A stretch of 64,000 bases of DNA, taken from the NCBI GenBank assembly GCA_964632485.1, contig CAZWDO010000004.1, positions 160,387 to 224,386 on the forward strand, written 5' to 3'. The notes below the pieces were generated by a model that saw only the letters and a list, made by a program, of their open reading frames with translations, was not told the origin of the DNA and ran no database searches. The translations under genes and the position numbers were made by a program. Shown here piece by piece: positions 29,108 to 35,802 of the stretch. Positions within the stretch are counted from its first letter, which is position 1. Each line of letters opens with the position of its first letter. The DNA is from CAZWDO01 sp964632485 [NCBI: uncultured bacterium] (GTDB lineage Bacteria; JAGOEH01).

Positions 29108-30865
29108 TCAACTTCGACGAATAAGTTCGTTCAGAAGCTCTCGCGCCGCTTCTTGAGGGCCATCACTTTCCTTGCCGGGGATCCCCAGCCGGGTGCGCAT
29201 CTGGCCAACAAACAAATCGTTTTGAAAAAACCGCTCAAAAAATTGAACTGCCAGCGTCTCATGCTCCGAGCGGTATTGAACCGGACCGAAAATATTGGCA
29301 AAATATGTGTGTACAAGCCCGGTAGTCGTGGTAGTCCCCTTACTCATTACCGTACCCTCGCGAAAAATTCGTAATGATTGGTCTACCGTTAAAATCCGTT
29401 CAATAATCGGATGGTCATCATCGATTTCTTCATAATTGTTAGCATACAGGATAAAATCAACGGGGAATCCTTCGCAGACAATGGAGTAAGTGGTAACCGG
29501 AATAATGATACGGGCATTAACCTGGCTGGGATTCATAATAATAGTGCGATCAATTTGGCCAAAAGCGAAACCTGATTGCAGGTCATCCAATCGCAGAAAA
29601 GCGCCGGTTTCAGTACCATACCCGATAATCGTTCCTTTCTCGTCGATCTGCAAAGAACCCATGTCATCAGCAATAATAATAATGTCCTGGATCTGATCGG
29701 CTGCCAGAGTGCGAAATGCTTCTAAAGTTTCAGATTTTCCGGCGCCTGTATCACCCATCAATAAAATGACGAATGAACGGTTCCCCTTGAGAATAATTTT
29801 GATCAATGCGCCATGAAAGGGAAGGATTCCGCGTTTGATCATAATTATATTATGCAAGGTCAAGACCATTTTTTTTAAATAACCAAAATATCCGAATTCA
29901 CTATGGCCGGGTACTGCCGCAATAAACAGTTCTTGTTCAGGCTCTTCATAGAATACGGTTGGCGGTGTTCCCAGGTTGTCTAATACGTTCCCAGGGACTC
30001 CATATAAATAAACTGCATCGGGTTTGCGATCCAGCTCGGAACGATCTGCTAATTCAAATAAATTGGCAAGAGAAAATCCCAGTTCAAAAAATTGCTGGTG
30101 AAAATAAATATAGATGAGCAAAGTTCCGACTTTTGCCGGATAACATATCCATTCATCTTTTTGGGGAGAGAAAAGGCTTAATGGATTCTGATCAATTTGC
30201 TTAAATTTTCCCGTCCGCTTGTTGGAGGGCGTATTGAGAACCATAGGCGGATAAAGAAGAATCTGGCTGATCACCGGGATCATATTAAGAGGGGAAAACA
30301 AAGGGTGTTCAAACGGGGTCGGTAGTGGCAGAGCAATGGCGGATACTTCTGCTCCTGCGGCGACCTGCCTGTAAATACGAGGATGGCTACCCGTAATATT
30401 TTCTTCTATATCACGATATACTTGACGGATCAAATGCGTTAACCGCTCAATAGTGTCGTTGAATGTGCGATATGGTCGCTTATCCAGCGCATCTCCCTCC
30501 GAATCGCAAATCATGAATCGATCAAAACTTCGCCAGTAATTGTATAAATATTCAACTAATTCGCTGAATATGGCCTTGTCAGCTAAAAAAAGATTGGCGT
30601 CCGGCACTACATTTGGAACCAGATGCGACGGCATTTTTATTAAGAACTGCAGTGTTGAAATAAATGTTATTATGGTTGAATCATCAATGGGTTTTTCCCC
30701 GAGAATACTGACTAAACGTGATTGTTTAGCTTCCAGTTGTTTTAGCCCCCGTTTGACGACGGTGTAAAAAAGATCACTGTTGAGTAGTTCATCGGGTGTC
30801 TCGCAAAGGTGATGCTTGACTCGAAATATCGCTTTATTTCCTAGAATTTTATGCTGGACATCCAT
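29108..30865 (-). CDS. PEP carboxykinase / HPr-kinase-like P-loop protein
   Basis: 585 residues. Its P-loop is GDTGAGKSETLEAF (Gly371-Ser378), which is nearer in wording to HPr kinase (G-x-S-G-x-G-K-S-E) than to classical ATP-dependent PEP carboxykinase (GLSGTGKTT). After it come IIIADDMGSL, with the acidic pair seen in carboxykinase kinase-2 motifs, and YGTETGAFLRLDDL, comparable with the carboxykinase EGGCYAK region. HPr kinase and PEP carboxykinase are known to share this fold. The 360-residue N-terminal part is unlike HPr kinase in length, so I favour a divergent carboxykinase-like enzyme; a protein kinase is the alternative. No signal peptide. A strong promoter lies at 30900-30928, and rlmL follows 13 bases downstream. 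Confidence 0.65.
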   Translation of the reverse strand: MDVQHKILGNKAIFRVKHHLCETPDELLNSDLFYTVVKRGLKQLEAKQSRLVSILGEKPIDDSTIITFISTLQFLIKMPSHLVPNVVPDANLFLADKAIFSELVEYLYNYWRSFDRFMICDSEGDALDKRPYRTFNDTIERLTHLIRQVYRDIEENITGSHPRIYRQVAAGAEVSAIALPLPTPFEHPLFSPLNMIPVISQILLYPPMVLNTPSNKRTGKFKQIDQNPLSLFSPQKDEWICYPAKVGTLLIYIYFHQQFFELGFSLANLFELADRSELDRKPDAVYLYGVPGNVLDNLGTPPTVFYEEPEQELFIAAVPGHSEFGYFGYLKKMVLTLHNIIMIKRGILPFHGALIKIILKGNRSFVILLMGDTGAGKSETLEAFRTLAADQIQDIIIIADDMGSLQIDEKGTIIGYGTETGAFLRLDDLQSGFAFGQIDRTIIMNPSQVNARIIIPVTTYSIVCEGFPVDFILYANNYEEIDDDHPIIERILTVDQSLRIFREGTVMSKGTTTTTGLVHTYFANIFGPVQYRSEHETLAVQFFERFFQNDLFVGQMRTRLGIPGKESDGPQEAARELLNELIRRS

Positions 30866-30899
30866 ATTTTAATCCTTCCTTTTCTATAGTTTAGCCTGA

Positions 30900-30928
30900 T
30901 ATATAGCAAAAAAATAGTATTTTGTCAA
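30900..30928 (-). promoter_or_regulatory. sigma70-type promoter for the carboxykinase-like gene
   Basis: On the minus strand: TTGACA at 30928-30923, 17-base spacer, TATATA at 30905-30900. The start would be near 30893, about 28 bases before the ATG at 30865. Confidence 0.6.
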
Positions 30929-30997
30929 CCCCAAAAAGTTAATAGATCATTTCCACTCTCATCACGTATAGTAAATTAAGAGAGTCCAAATAAATTA

Positions 30998-31327
30998 TTA
31001 AGGAGTATCGTAAAAAAGGGAAACAGCGCTTTTCAAATGATTGTAAGCATTATTATCAAATTCATGGAAGCGAATCGCCATTCCGTTAGATTCCCTGCGG
31101 ATGATTGTGCCTTTAAAATTCATCGGCAAGCTGAAAGTTTTTCCGGGAAGGGAAATGGTGATATCTACCGTATTATATGGCTCAATTGTGCATTCAGAAT
31201 ACACATACATCCCACCCATTCCGATATCGCGAATTTGTGTCAGTATCGTTTGTTCCTGATAATGGATAATAGCGTCAATGTTGATTGTTAACCGCCCGTT
31301 TTGACGTTTATCCTGCGGTTTGTCCAT
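30998..31327 (-). CDS. PilZ domain protein
   Basis: About 109 residues from the ATG at 31327, which has AGAGGA six bases upstream; an in-frame upstream ATG (31423) would add 32 low-complexity residues and has no such site. It is a single PilZ domain: basic motif DKRQNGRL at the N-terminus (family R-x3-R; here K-R-x2-G-R), then RDIGMGGMYV (family D-x-S-x-x-G, with Gly replacing Ser) and AIRFHEF. PilZ domains bind cyclic di-GMP; both motifs are slightly off, so binding may be weak or lost. No GGDEF or EAL protein is present in the window to supply c-di-GMP. It is monocistronic. Confidence 0.8.
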   Translation of the reverse strand: MDKPQDKRQNGRLTINIDAIIHYQEQTILTQIRDIGMGGMYVYSECTIEPYNTVDITISLPGKTFSLPMNFKGTIIRRESNGMAIRFHEFDNNAYNHLKSAVSLFYDTP

Positions 31328-31644
31328 TATGTTTCCTCTTCTTTTCACTTTAATGAATGCGTGTTTTGGTGTTGAGTATAAATTACTTTCATCTGAAGCT
31401 GCTACACTTGAACGAAAGTTCAATTCTTTTTATAGTATATATTTAAAATAGAAATAAATCAAGGGAAAAATATCAGGAAAGGGTTTTTCCTGGCATGCCG
31501 GAATTTGCTTATTTAAAACTGCTCAAAATATTAATTAATAATTCGCTTTGTCATCAAAATTTTGAGATGCAGAGCATTGCAGCTTAAAGAATGCAGTGCC
31601 AGTATATTATTTTTAAAAATTTTTTGCAAAATTGGAAAAACCAC

Positions 31645-31673
31645 TTGACAAATTAGATTTTATTAATTAATAT
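31645..31673 (+). promoter_or_regulatory. promoter of the Fur-family gene
   Basis: TTGACA at 31645-31650, 17-base spacer, TAATAT at 31668-31673. The predicted start, near 31680, falls at the first base of the Fur-type operator, so operator binding would block transcription. Confidence 0.55.
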
Positions 31674-31679
31674 TAAGAA

Positions 31680-31694
31680 TGATTATTATTATCA
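31680..31694 (+). promoter_or_regulatory. Fur/PerR-type operator box
   Basis: TGATTATTATTATCA is a 7-1-7 box that differs from the classical Fur box TGATAATNATTATCA at a single base. It sits over the predicted transcription start, 13 bases before the ATG, which suggests autoregulation. Confidence 0.65.
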
Positions 31695-31706
31695 AATAGG
31701 AGATCT

Positions 31707-32093
31707 ATGAAATACCGCAATAGTCAGCAGCGGGAACGCATCCTTGCGTTAGTACGCTCTACAAAATCACATCCGACGGCTGAATGGATTTATCAGCAAT
31801 TGAAGCCCTTGTACAACACATTGAGCATGGGCACTGTCTATCGAAACTTAAATATTCTTGAAGCGCAAGGAGTGATCCAGCGGATTTCCACCGAAAACGG
31901 AGTGGATCGCTTCGAACCCGATGTTCATCCCCATTATCATTTAATCTGTGAAAAATGTGGAATAGTATCAGATATTGAGATGCCCCATAATTCGGAATTA
32001 AATATACAGGCTGAACAGTTGAGTCAATATAAAATAGACCGGCACCGCATTGATTTTTTTGGACTTTGTCCCAAGTGTAGGGATAATCTTTAA
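31707..32093 (+). CDS. Fur-family transcriptional regulator, PerR-like
   Basis: 128 residues, slightly short but complete. Winged helix (about 1-75) with GTVYRNLNILEAQGVIQRI recognition region, then the metal domain: HPHYHLICEKCG with regulatory His and first CxxC, and FFGLCPKC second CxxC, which together hold the structural Zn in PerR/Fur. Aligning by eye with Bacillus PerR, the position of Asp104 is Asp (IVSDIEMP) as in peroxide sensors, but the position of Asp85 is Glu (DRFEPD), as in Fur. Sensing of peroxide is supported by the peroxiredoxin gene 143 bases downstream on the same strand. It likely represses itself through the box at 31680-31694. No ORF track start issue: AGGAG precedes the ATG. 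Confidence 0.88.
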   Translation: MKYRNSQQRERILALVRSTKSHPTAEWIYQQLKPLYNTLSMGTVYRNLNILEAQGVIQRISTENGVDRFEPDVHPHYHLICEKCGIVSDIEMPHNSELNIQAEQLSQYKIDRHRIDFFGLCPKCRDNL

Positions 32094-32195
32094 ATTCATT
32101 GGGAAAACGTAATATGAGTGAATTACTTAATGAAGGATGATGGAAAAAGGGATCTCATGTGTGAGGTTTCGAATTGAATAAGTTTCAGGTTAACT

Positions 32196-32219
32196 GTTAG
32201 TGAGTGTTTATTCACTAAC
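32196..32219. repeat. perfect inverted repeat just upstream of peroxiredoxin
   Basis: GTTAGTGA at 32196-32203 and TCACTAAC at 32212-32219, eight paired bases with an 8-base loop, ending seven bases before the AGAAAGGA ribosome binding site. It could be an operator or an mRNA hairpin controlling translation; it is not a Fur box. Confidence 0.55.
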
Positions 32220-32236
32220 CCAAAGAAAGGATTCGT

Positions 32237-32956
32237 ATGGAAAACGCAACTAACGCTCAAGCTGTTGCCATGCCTCGAATTGGCGACAAAGCGCCCACTT
32301 TTAAAGCCGTTACTACCCAGGGAGAAATCAATTTCCCGGAACAGTATGCCGGTGGTTGGGTAATTCTCTTCAGCCATCCTGCTGATTTTACCCCGGTATG
32401 CACCTCTGAATTCATAACATTTGCCTCGCTTGAAGACCAATTTGCCCAAGCCAATTGCAAGTTGGTGGGACTTTCGGTGGATGGATTGTACAGCCACATC
32501 GCCTGGTTGCGGACAATCAAAGAAAAGATCGAATATAAGGGCATGAAGAACGTAGAAGTTAAATTCCCTTTGATTGAAGACATTACCATGGAAGTCGCGA
32601 AAAAGTATGGAATGATTCAGCCGGGAGAAAGTAATACAAAAGCGGTCCGCGCTGTTTTCTTCATTGATCCGAAGGGCATCATTCGCGCCATTATCTATTA
32701 TCCATTGAGTCTGGGCCGGAACTTCGACGAGTTACTTCGTGTTTTGATGGCTCTTCAAACCGCTGATGCTTTTCAAATCGCGACTCCTGCAGACTGGCGT
32801 CCCGGTGATGACGTTATAGTGCCACCGGCCGGATCCTGCGGCGTTGCCAAGGATCGGATGGAAGGTAAAGAAGAGATGAAATGCTATGACTGGTTCTTTT
32901 GTACTAAAAAATTGGATAAAGATACCGTTTTGGCCAAAATACAGAAGAAAAATTAA
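32237..32956 (+). CDS. peroxiredoxin, AhpC/TSA superfamily, Prx6-like
   Basis: 239 residues. Peroxidatic Cys55 lies in HPADFTPVCTSEF, the canonical active site, with conserved GLSVDGLYSHIAWL and an Arg in the PKGIIRAI strand. The extended C-terminus carries Cys201 (GSCGV), Cys216 (MKCYDW) and Cys222 (FFCTKK), like the long archaeal and anaerobe Prx6-subfamily enzymes in which a C-terminal Cys resolves the disulfide. It reduces hydrogen peroxide and organic peroxides in the cytosol, with electrons from a thioredoxin or similar. It lies after the Fur/PerR-like gene, with its own hairpin-bearing leader (32196-32219) and AGAAAGGA site, and is followed by a terminator at 32986. Confidence 0.92.
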   Translation: MENATNAQAVAMPRIGDKAPTFKAVTTQGEINFPEQYAGGWVILFSHPADFTPVCTSEFITFASLEDQFAQANCKLVGLSVDGLYSHIAWLRTIKEKIEYKGMKNVEVKFPLIEDITMEVAKKYGMIQPGESNTKAVRAVFFIDPKGIIRAIIYYPLSLGRNFDELLRVLMALQTADAFQIATPADWRPGDDVIVPPAGSCGVAKDRMEGKEEMKCYDWFFCTKKLDKDTVLAKIQKKN

Positions 32957-32985
32957 TTTAGAAGGTTGGCCAAGTTCCTCGGTAC

Positions 32986-33004
32986 ACGGGTAAATACCCG
33001 TTTT
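32986..33004 (+). terminator. intrinsic terminator after peroxiredoxin
   Basis: ACGGGT (32986-32991), loop AAAT, ACCCGT (32996-33001), then a T run to 33004. Stem of six pairs, short U tract, 30 bases after the stop codon. Confidence 0.6.
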
Positions 33005-33019
33005 CAACGCATTTAGTGT

Positions 33020-33087
33020 AAACGGTCGGAGTGTCCTTTTCGATCCGGCAATTGCATGCAGGATTCATAAGGACACCCAGTCCGTTT
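33020..33087. repeat. 68-base imperfect inverted repeat
   Basis: The 19-base arms 33020-33038 and 33069-33087 pair with three mismatches (blocks AAACGG and GTGTCCTT are exact), and an inner ATCC/GGAT pair continues the stem. It is too long for a simple terminator and lacks a T run. It may be a structured RNA, a processed repeat or a miniature element; only one copy is in the window. Confidence 0.55.
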
Positions 33088-33468
33088 GCGAATAACTCCG
33101 ATTAAACAAGATTTTTTGCTGAGATTTCCTGTTTTTATGGTTTGCATTTGTCGCTTCGTCCGGCGCAAACCCCGCCAAACCCTACGGGCTGGAATTGCAG
33201 TTTAACTGAATGTTCGCGCACTTGAACAAGTGGATACGGCGGACAGTGGTTGTGGTGAGCGCGATCATTTCCACCCCTATCATGATCAATCTCGCCATTG
33301 TGTAGGCAAAAAAAAATTAACAAAATGAGGTTTACGCAGAAGTGTCAGATAATAAAAAAATATAACGCTGGTATAGATCTAAAATTTGATCCACAATTTT
33401 TGTGAAGTTTATTTAAACTCCGAGTTAGAAGGCTACTATTCGGAAGAATTGTCAGGGGCAGATGGATT

Positions 33469-33807
33469 TTAATCGATTTTATAGGAGGCGCTCTTTTTTC
33501 CACCTTTGTTGCAAGTCGTTTTAACAGTGAATTTATCGCCTACTTTAGCGCCGGCTATTTTGTAAATGAGTTCACTGGTTATATCCGTGTCCTGACGCAA
33601 TAATCTCTGATCGACAATCAAAGAATCATTCAACTCTACTTGCAGTTCATTGATGAAATGCTCTTCTGGGTTTTTTACTTTGTGCTCAAATTCGATCGTC
33701 AATTGGCTCAACCGTTTATCAAATCTAAACTCAACTTTGGAGGCCGGGTGAGCCGCTATGGCGGCCACGCTGCATAACCATATCGACATAGTTACATAAA
33801 GTTTCAT
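33469..33807 (-). CDS. small exported SoxZ/desulfoferrodoxin-like Ig-fold protein
   Basis: 112 residues with a signal peptide ending AIAAHP (1-18). The mature domain of about 90 residues has the pattern HP-x3-V-F-x-D near its start, FEHKVKNPEEHFI in the middle and GDKFTVKTTCNKGG at the end. This is the layout of small exported domains related in fold to SoxZ and the iron centre II domain of desulfoferrodoxin, with conserved His and Cys. Metal binding is plausible but unproved; the function is unknown. Its ATG overlaps the stop of a 50-residue ORF by ATGA, and it is the last gene of a four-gene minus-strand unit that starts with an M23 peptidase. Confidence 0.55.
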   Translation of the reverse strand: MKLYVTMSIWLCSVAAIAAHPASKVEFRFDKRLSQLTIEFEHKVKNPEEHFINELQVELNDSLIVDQRLLRQDTDITSELIYKIAGAKVGDKFTVKTTCNKGGKKSASYKID

Positions 33808-33956
33808 CGATTCTCCCTTGAAATGGATTTAAGTATGTTAAAAAAACGAATAATGGTTAAAGCCAAAAAGGCCATACCGATTAGCATAAACGCATTGCCT
33901 GTTGAGAGAGAGTTCAGCGCCGCTTTCCGGATTTGAAAAACGTGGATCGAATCCAT
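33804..33956 (-). CDS. small single-span membrane protein, 50 residues
   Basis: An ORF of 51 codons that is too short for most gene callers. It starts at ATG 33956 inside the end of the DUF4405-like gene (43-base out-of-frame overlap) and its TGA overlaps the ATG of the next gene as ATGA. The protein has a basic N-terminal stretch (HVFQIRKAAL), one hydrophobic span (AFMLIGMAFLALTIIRFF) and a basic C-terminus (KSISRENR), a normal small membrane protein plan. Without it the 106 bases between the flanking genes would be empty. No ribosome binding site is obvious at the first ATG; an internal ATG at 33887 would give 27 residues. The call rests on layout and the membrane span only. Confidence 0.5.
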   Translation of the reverse strand: MDSIHVFQIRKAALNSLSTGNAFMLIGMAFLALTIIRFFNILKSISRENR

Positions 33957-34150
33957 TGCCAGTTCAGGAATAGGTGTAGAATGGCGAGAAAGTTGAATGC
34001 CATGCCAAAAATTTCATGGATTTCGCCAACTGTTTCGTTGTATCGCAGAGTTCCCGGAAAAAACTTATAGATGGCGATGCTACCGGCGACTCCAATAAAA
34101 GCGATGATTAATCCCAAATTAACAATTTTCAAGAATTTTTGCTTGCTCAT
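33914..34150 (-). CDS. DUF4405-like two-span membrane protein
   Basis: 78 residues with two hydrophobic segments (about 8-28 and 46-64). The second contains EIHEIFGMAFNFLAILHLFLNW, giving two His residues spaced about 16 apart in one helix, and ends LNWQW. That pattern (H-E-x2-G then H-x2-L-N-W) is the one seen in DUF4405 and other small cytochrome-b-like membrane proteins, where the histidines can hold heme b. Heme binding here is inferred. It begins 11 bases after the M23 peptidase stop and overlaps the 50-residue ORF, so all are likely one transcript. Confidence 0.65.
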   Translation of the reverse strand: MSKQKFLKIVNLGLIIAFIGVAGSIAIYKFFPGTLRYNETVGEIHEIFGMAFNFLAILHLFLNWQWIRSTFFKSGKRR

Positions 34151-34161
34151 ATTTTATGCTC

Positions 34162-35436
34162 CTATTCAAAAAAATTATAGTCCTGATGTGTGGACCAGTT
34201 GAGCAATTCGGAATTATAAACCGAATCAAAGTTTTGTGAAAAATCGCACGAATCAAATGGCGTTAACTTTGTTCCCAACTCAAAGTGCAAGTGTCTTATT
34301 TCGCTGCGCCCGGTATTTCCCATCACGGCGATGGGTTGTCCGGCATTCACGGAATCACCTACAAGAACATAGAAATAGTCGGTATAAAGATGTGCATACC
34401 GTGTAAATACGCGGTTGCCGTGGTCGATGATGATATGATTGCCCCAGCCTGCCCCGCATTCCCGGGCCGTGTTGTTGTGAGCGAACATTGCGCTTTGCTG
34501 ACATCCCATTCGGGCATAGACAATTCGCCCGTTGGCGGCGGCTTTAACGGTTACTTTGGGAATTGAAGAATTGTTATTGACATAATCCACTCCCTCGTGC
34601 GAAGCATTCCGACCGGGAGTGCCGCTAAAAGGGACTTTGTAGGTAAAATCCGCCGGCCTGCTCCATTGGAGTAATTCGCATCCCGCGGGCACCTGATGAC
34701 CTGTTTTCTGTACTGCCGTTGGATCCTCGCGCGAATCGCTGACATATCTGCATCCCTCAAAATCAAATTCTATCGTCTGACCGGATTCTATGCTCTGATT
34801 CAAGATGGAATCATTAAAAAATGATTCTTTATACCCGATAAAGGAATATATATCCGAAGTTGGCCCCGGTTTTGGCAGTTCTTCGGGATCGTTTGCCGGA
34901 ATCGTTGATGCGTTTCCAATAACTCTGATTCTGGTTTCTCCGTTCCCTTTGCCAATTTTGGTTACGCGTATTGATTTGTTTTGTGTAGAAGTGATGGCAT
35001 GGATCAGATATATCCCATCGCTGATATTCCCCGGATTAAACTGGAACTGCCAGGTTCCTGCTTCCATCATAAAGTTGGATTCTGAAATTAATTCGCCTAA
35101 AATGTTGTGGACTTCAACTTTTACATCTTCTTTTCTGCTCAACCCCATTAAAAAATTGGTATAATCGTTAAAGCAATTGGGAAAGTTTGCGCTTAAAGTT
35201 AAAGCCGCTTCAGGGACATATTCTGATTCCTTCAAATCAACCCAATTTAAATATAATGTATCTGTCCCGATGAGGGTTTTGCTGATGTTAAGAGTTATGT
35301 TGTGGACGAATACGCTATCCAGGTCAATTGCCGACAAGCTGGTTTTGTCTTTTCCTTTGAAAACCACATAATCGGCCGTTATAGTAGTAAAGAGGGCTAC
35401 TATGGGCATTAATATCACCAAAAACAAATAGCGCAT
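34162..35436 (-). CDS. M23 metallopeptidase with internal FlgD/T9SS-like domain
   Basis: 424 residues from ATG 35436, chosen because GGAG stands six bases upstream and the signal peptide ([18 protein letters not shown]) begins there; an in-frame ATG at 35448 overlaps that site. Residues about 75-150 form a domain like the FlgD/type IX sorting fold ([31 protein letters not shown]), which in most proteins is C-terminal. The C-terminal 150 residues are LytM/M23: HEGVDY (Zn ligands His and Asp), [25 protein letters not shown] (second His pair). It should cut peptidoglycan peptides or act as a scaffold outside the inner membrane. An inserted loop with two Cys (MGCQQ, ARECGAG) sits between the Zn motifs. 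First gene of a four-gene unit. Confidence 0.82.
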   Translation of the reverse strand: MRYLFLVILMPIVALFTTITADYVVFKGKDKTSLSAIDLDSVFVHNITLNISKTLIGTDTLYLNWVDLKESEYVPEAALTLSANFPNCFNDYTNFLMGLSRKEDVKVEVHNILGELISESNFMMEAGTWQFQFNPGNISDGIYLIHAITSTQNKSIRVTKIGKGNGETRIRVIGNASTIPANDPEELPKPGPTSDIYSFIGYKESFFNDSILNQSIESGQTIEFDFEGCRYVSDSREDPTAVQKTGHQVPAGCELLQWSRPADFTYKVPFSGTPGRNASHEGVDYVNNNSSIPKVTVKAAANGRIVYARMGCQQSAMFAHNNTARECGAGWGNHIIIDHGNRVFTRYAHLYTDYFYVLVGDSVNAGQPIAVMGNTGRSEIRHLHFELGTKLTPFDSCDFSQNFDSVYNSELLNWSTHQDYNFFE

Positions 35437-35802
35437 TATGTTCTCCATTCTTTCAAATTCAAAAAATTACTAATGGTATCTTCGCTAAAACTATTAACTG
35501 TTGGAATTATATCAAATAAATAGCTAAAAATCAACATGAATCTTGAAAGGGTTGAAAATTTTTTCAAAAGAGTATTTTAATAAATTTGAAAGGTTTAACT
35601 GGAAACAGATATATTTAATCCCCTGGATATAAATTATCTATACTATGATTTTTGGTGTACCTGTCAATTTGAGTGTTTTGATTCAGGTAACGAGGAAGCG
35701 TAATAAAAAAAAGAATTACTTTCTGTTGAATAATGTCAGGGATATAAGCTTTTACTCCGATTATCAGGGAATCGGTCGAAATTGAGCCATCGATTCAATG
35801 TC
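35437..35802. other. 366-base intergenic region
   Basis: AT-rich spacer before the M23 unit. On the minus strand TTGACA (35667-35662) is followed 17-19 bases later by AGTATAGA, a possible weak promoter with a long leader. Nothing else supported. Confidence 0.35.

Larger units (their letters stand above)
31328..31706. other. 379-base divergent intergenic region, pilZ to fur
   Basis: Contains the fur-family promoter and operator (31645-31694) and AGGAGATCT before the ATG at 31707. The rest is AT-rich, with no ORF or hairpin that I can support. Confidence 0.5.
32957..33468. other. 512-base intergenic region with terminator and structured repeat
   Basis: Contains the terminator at 32986-33004 and the imperfect inverted repeat 33020-33087. 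Bases 33130-33305 are noticeably more GC-rich and show two short open frames, one ending in NPAKPYGLELQFN and the next starting at ATG 33210 and encoding 31 mostly hydrophobic residues. I cannot tell whether these are a decayed gene or chance. Confidence 0.45.

Noticed and set aside
33135-33323. 62-residue minus-strand frame in the peroxiredoxin downstream spacer
   Set aside because: Odd composition and no start signal; the GC-rich patch may be a decayed gene, but I cannot tell on which strand.
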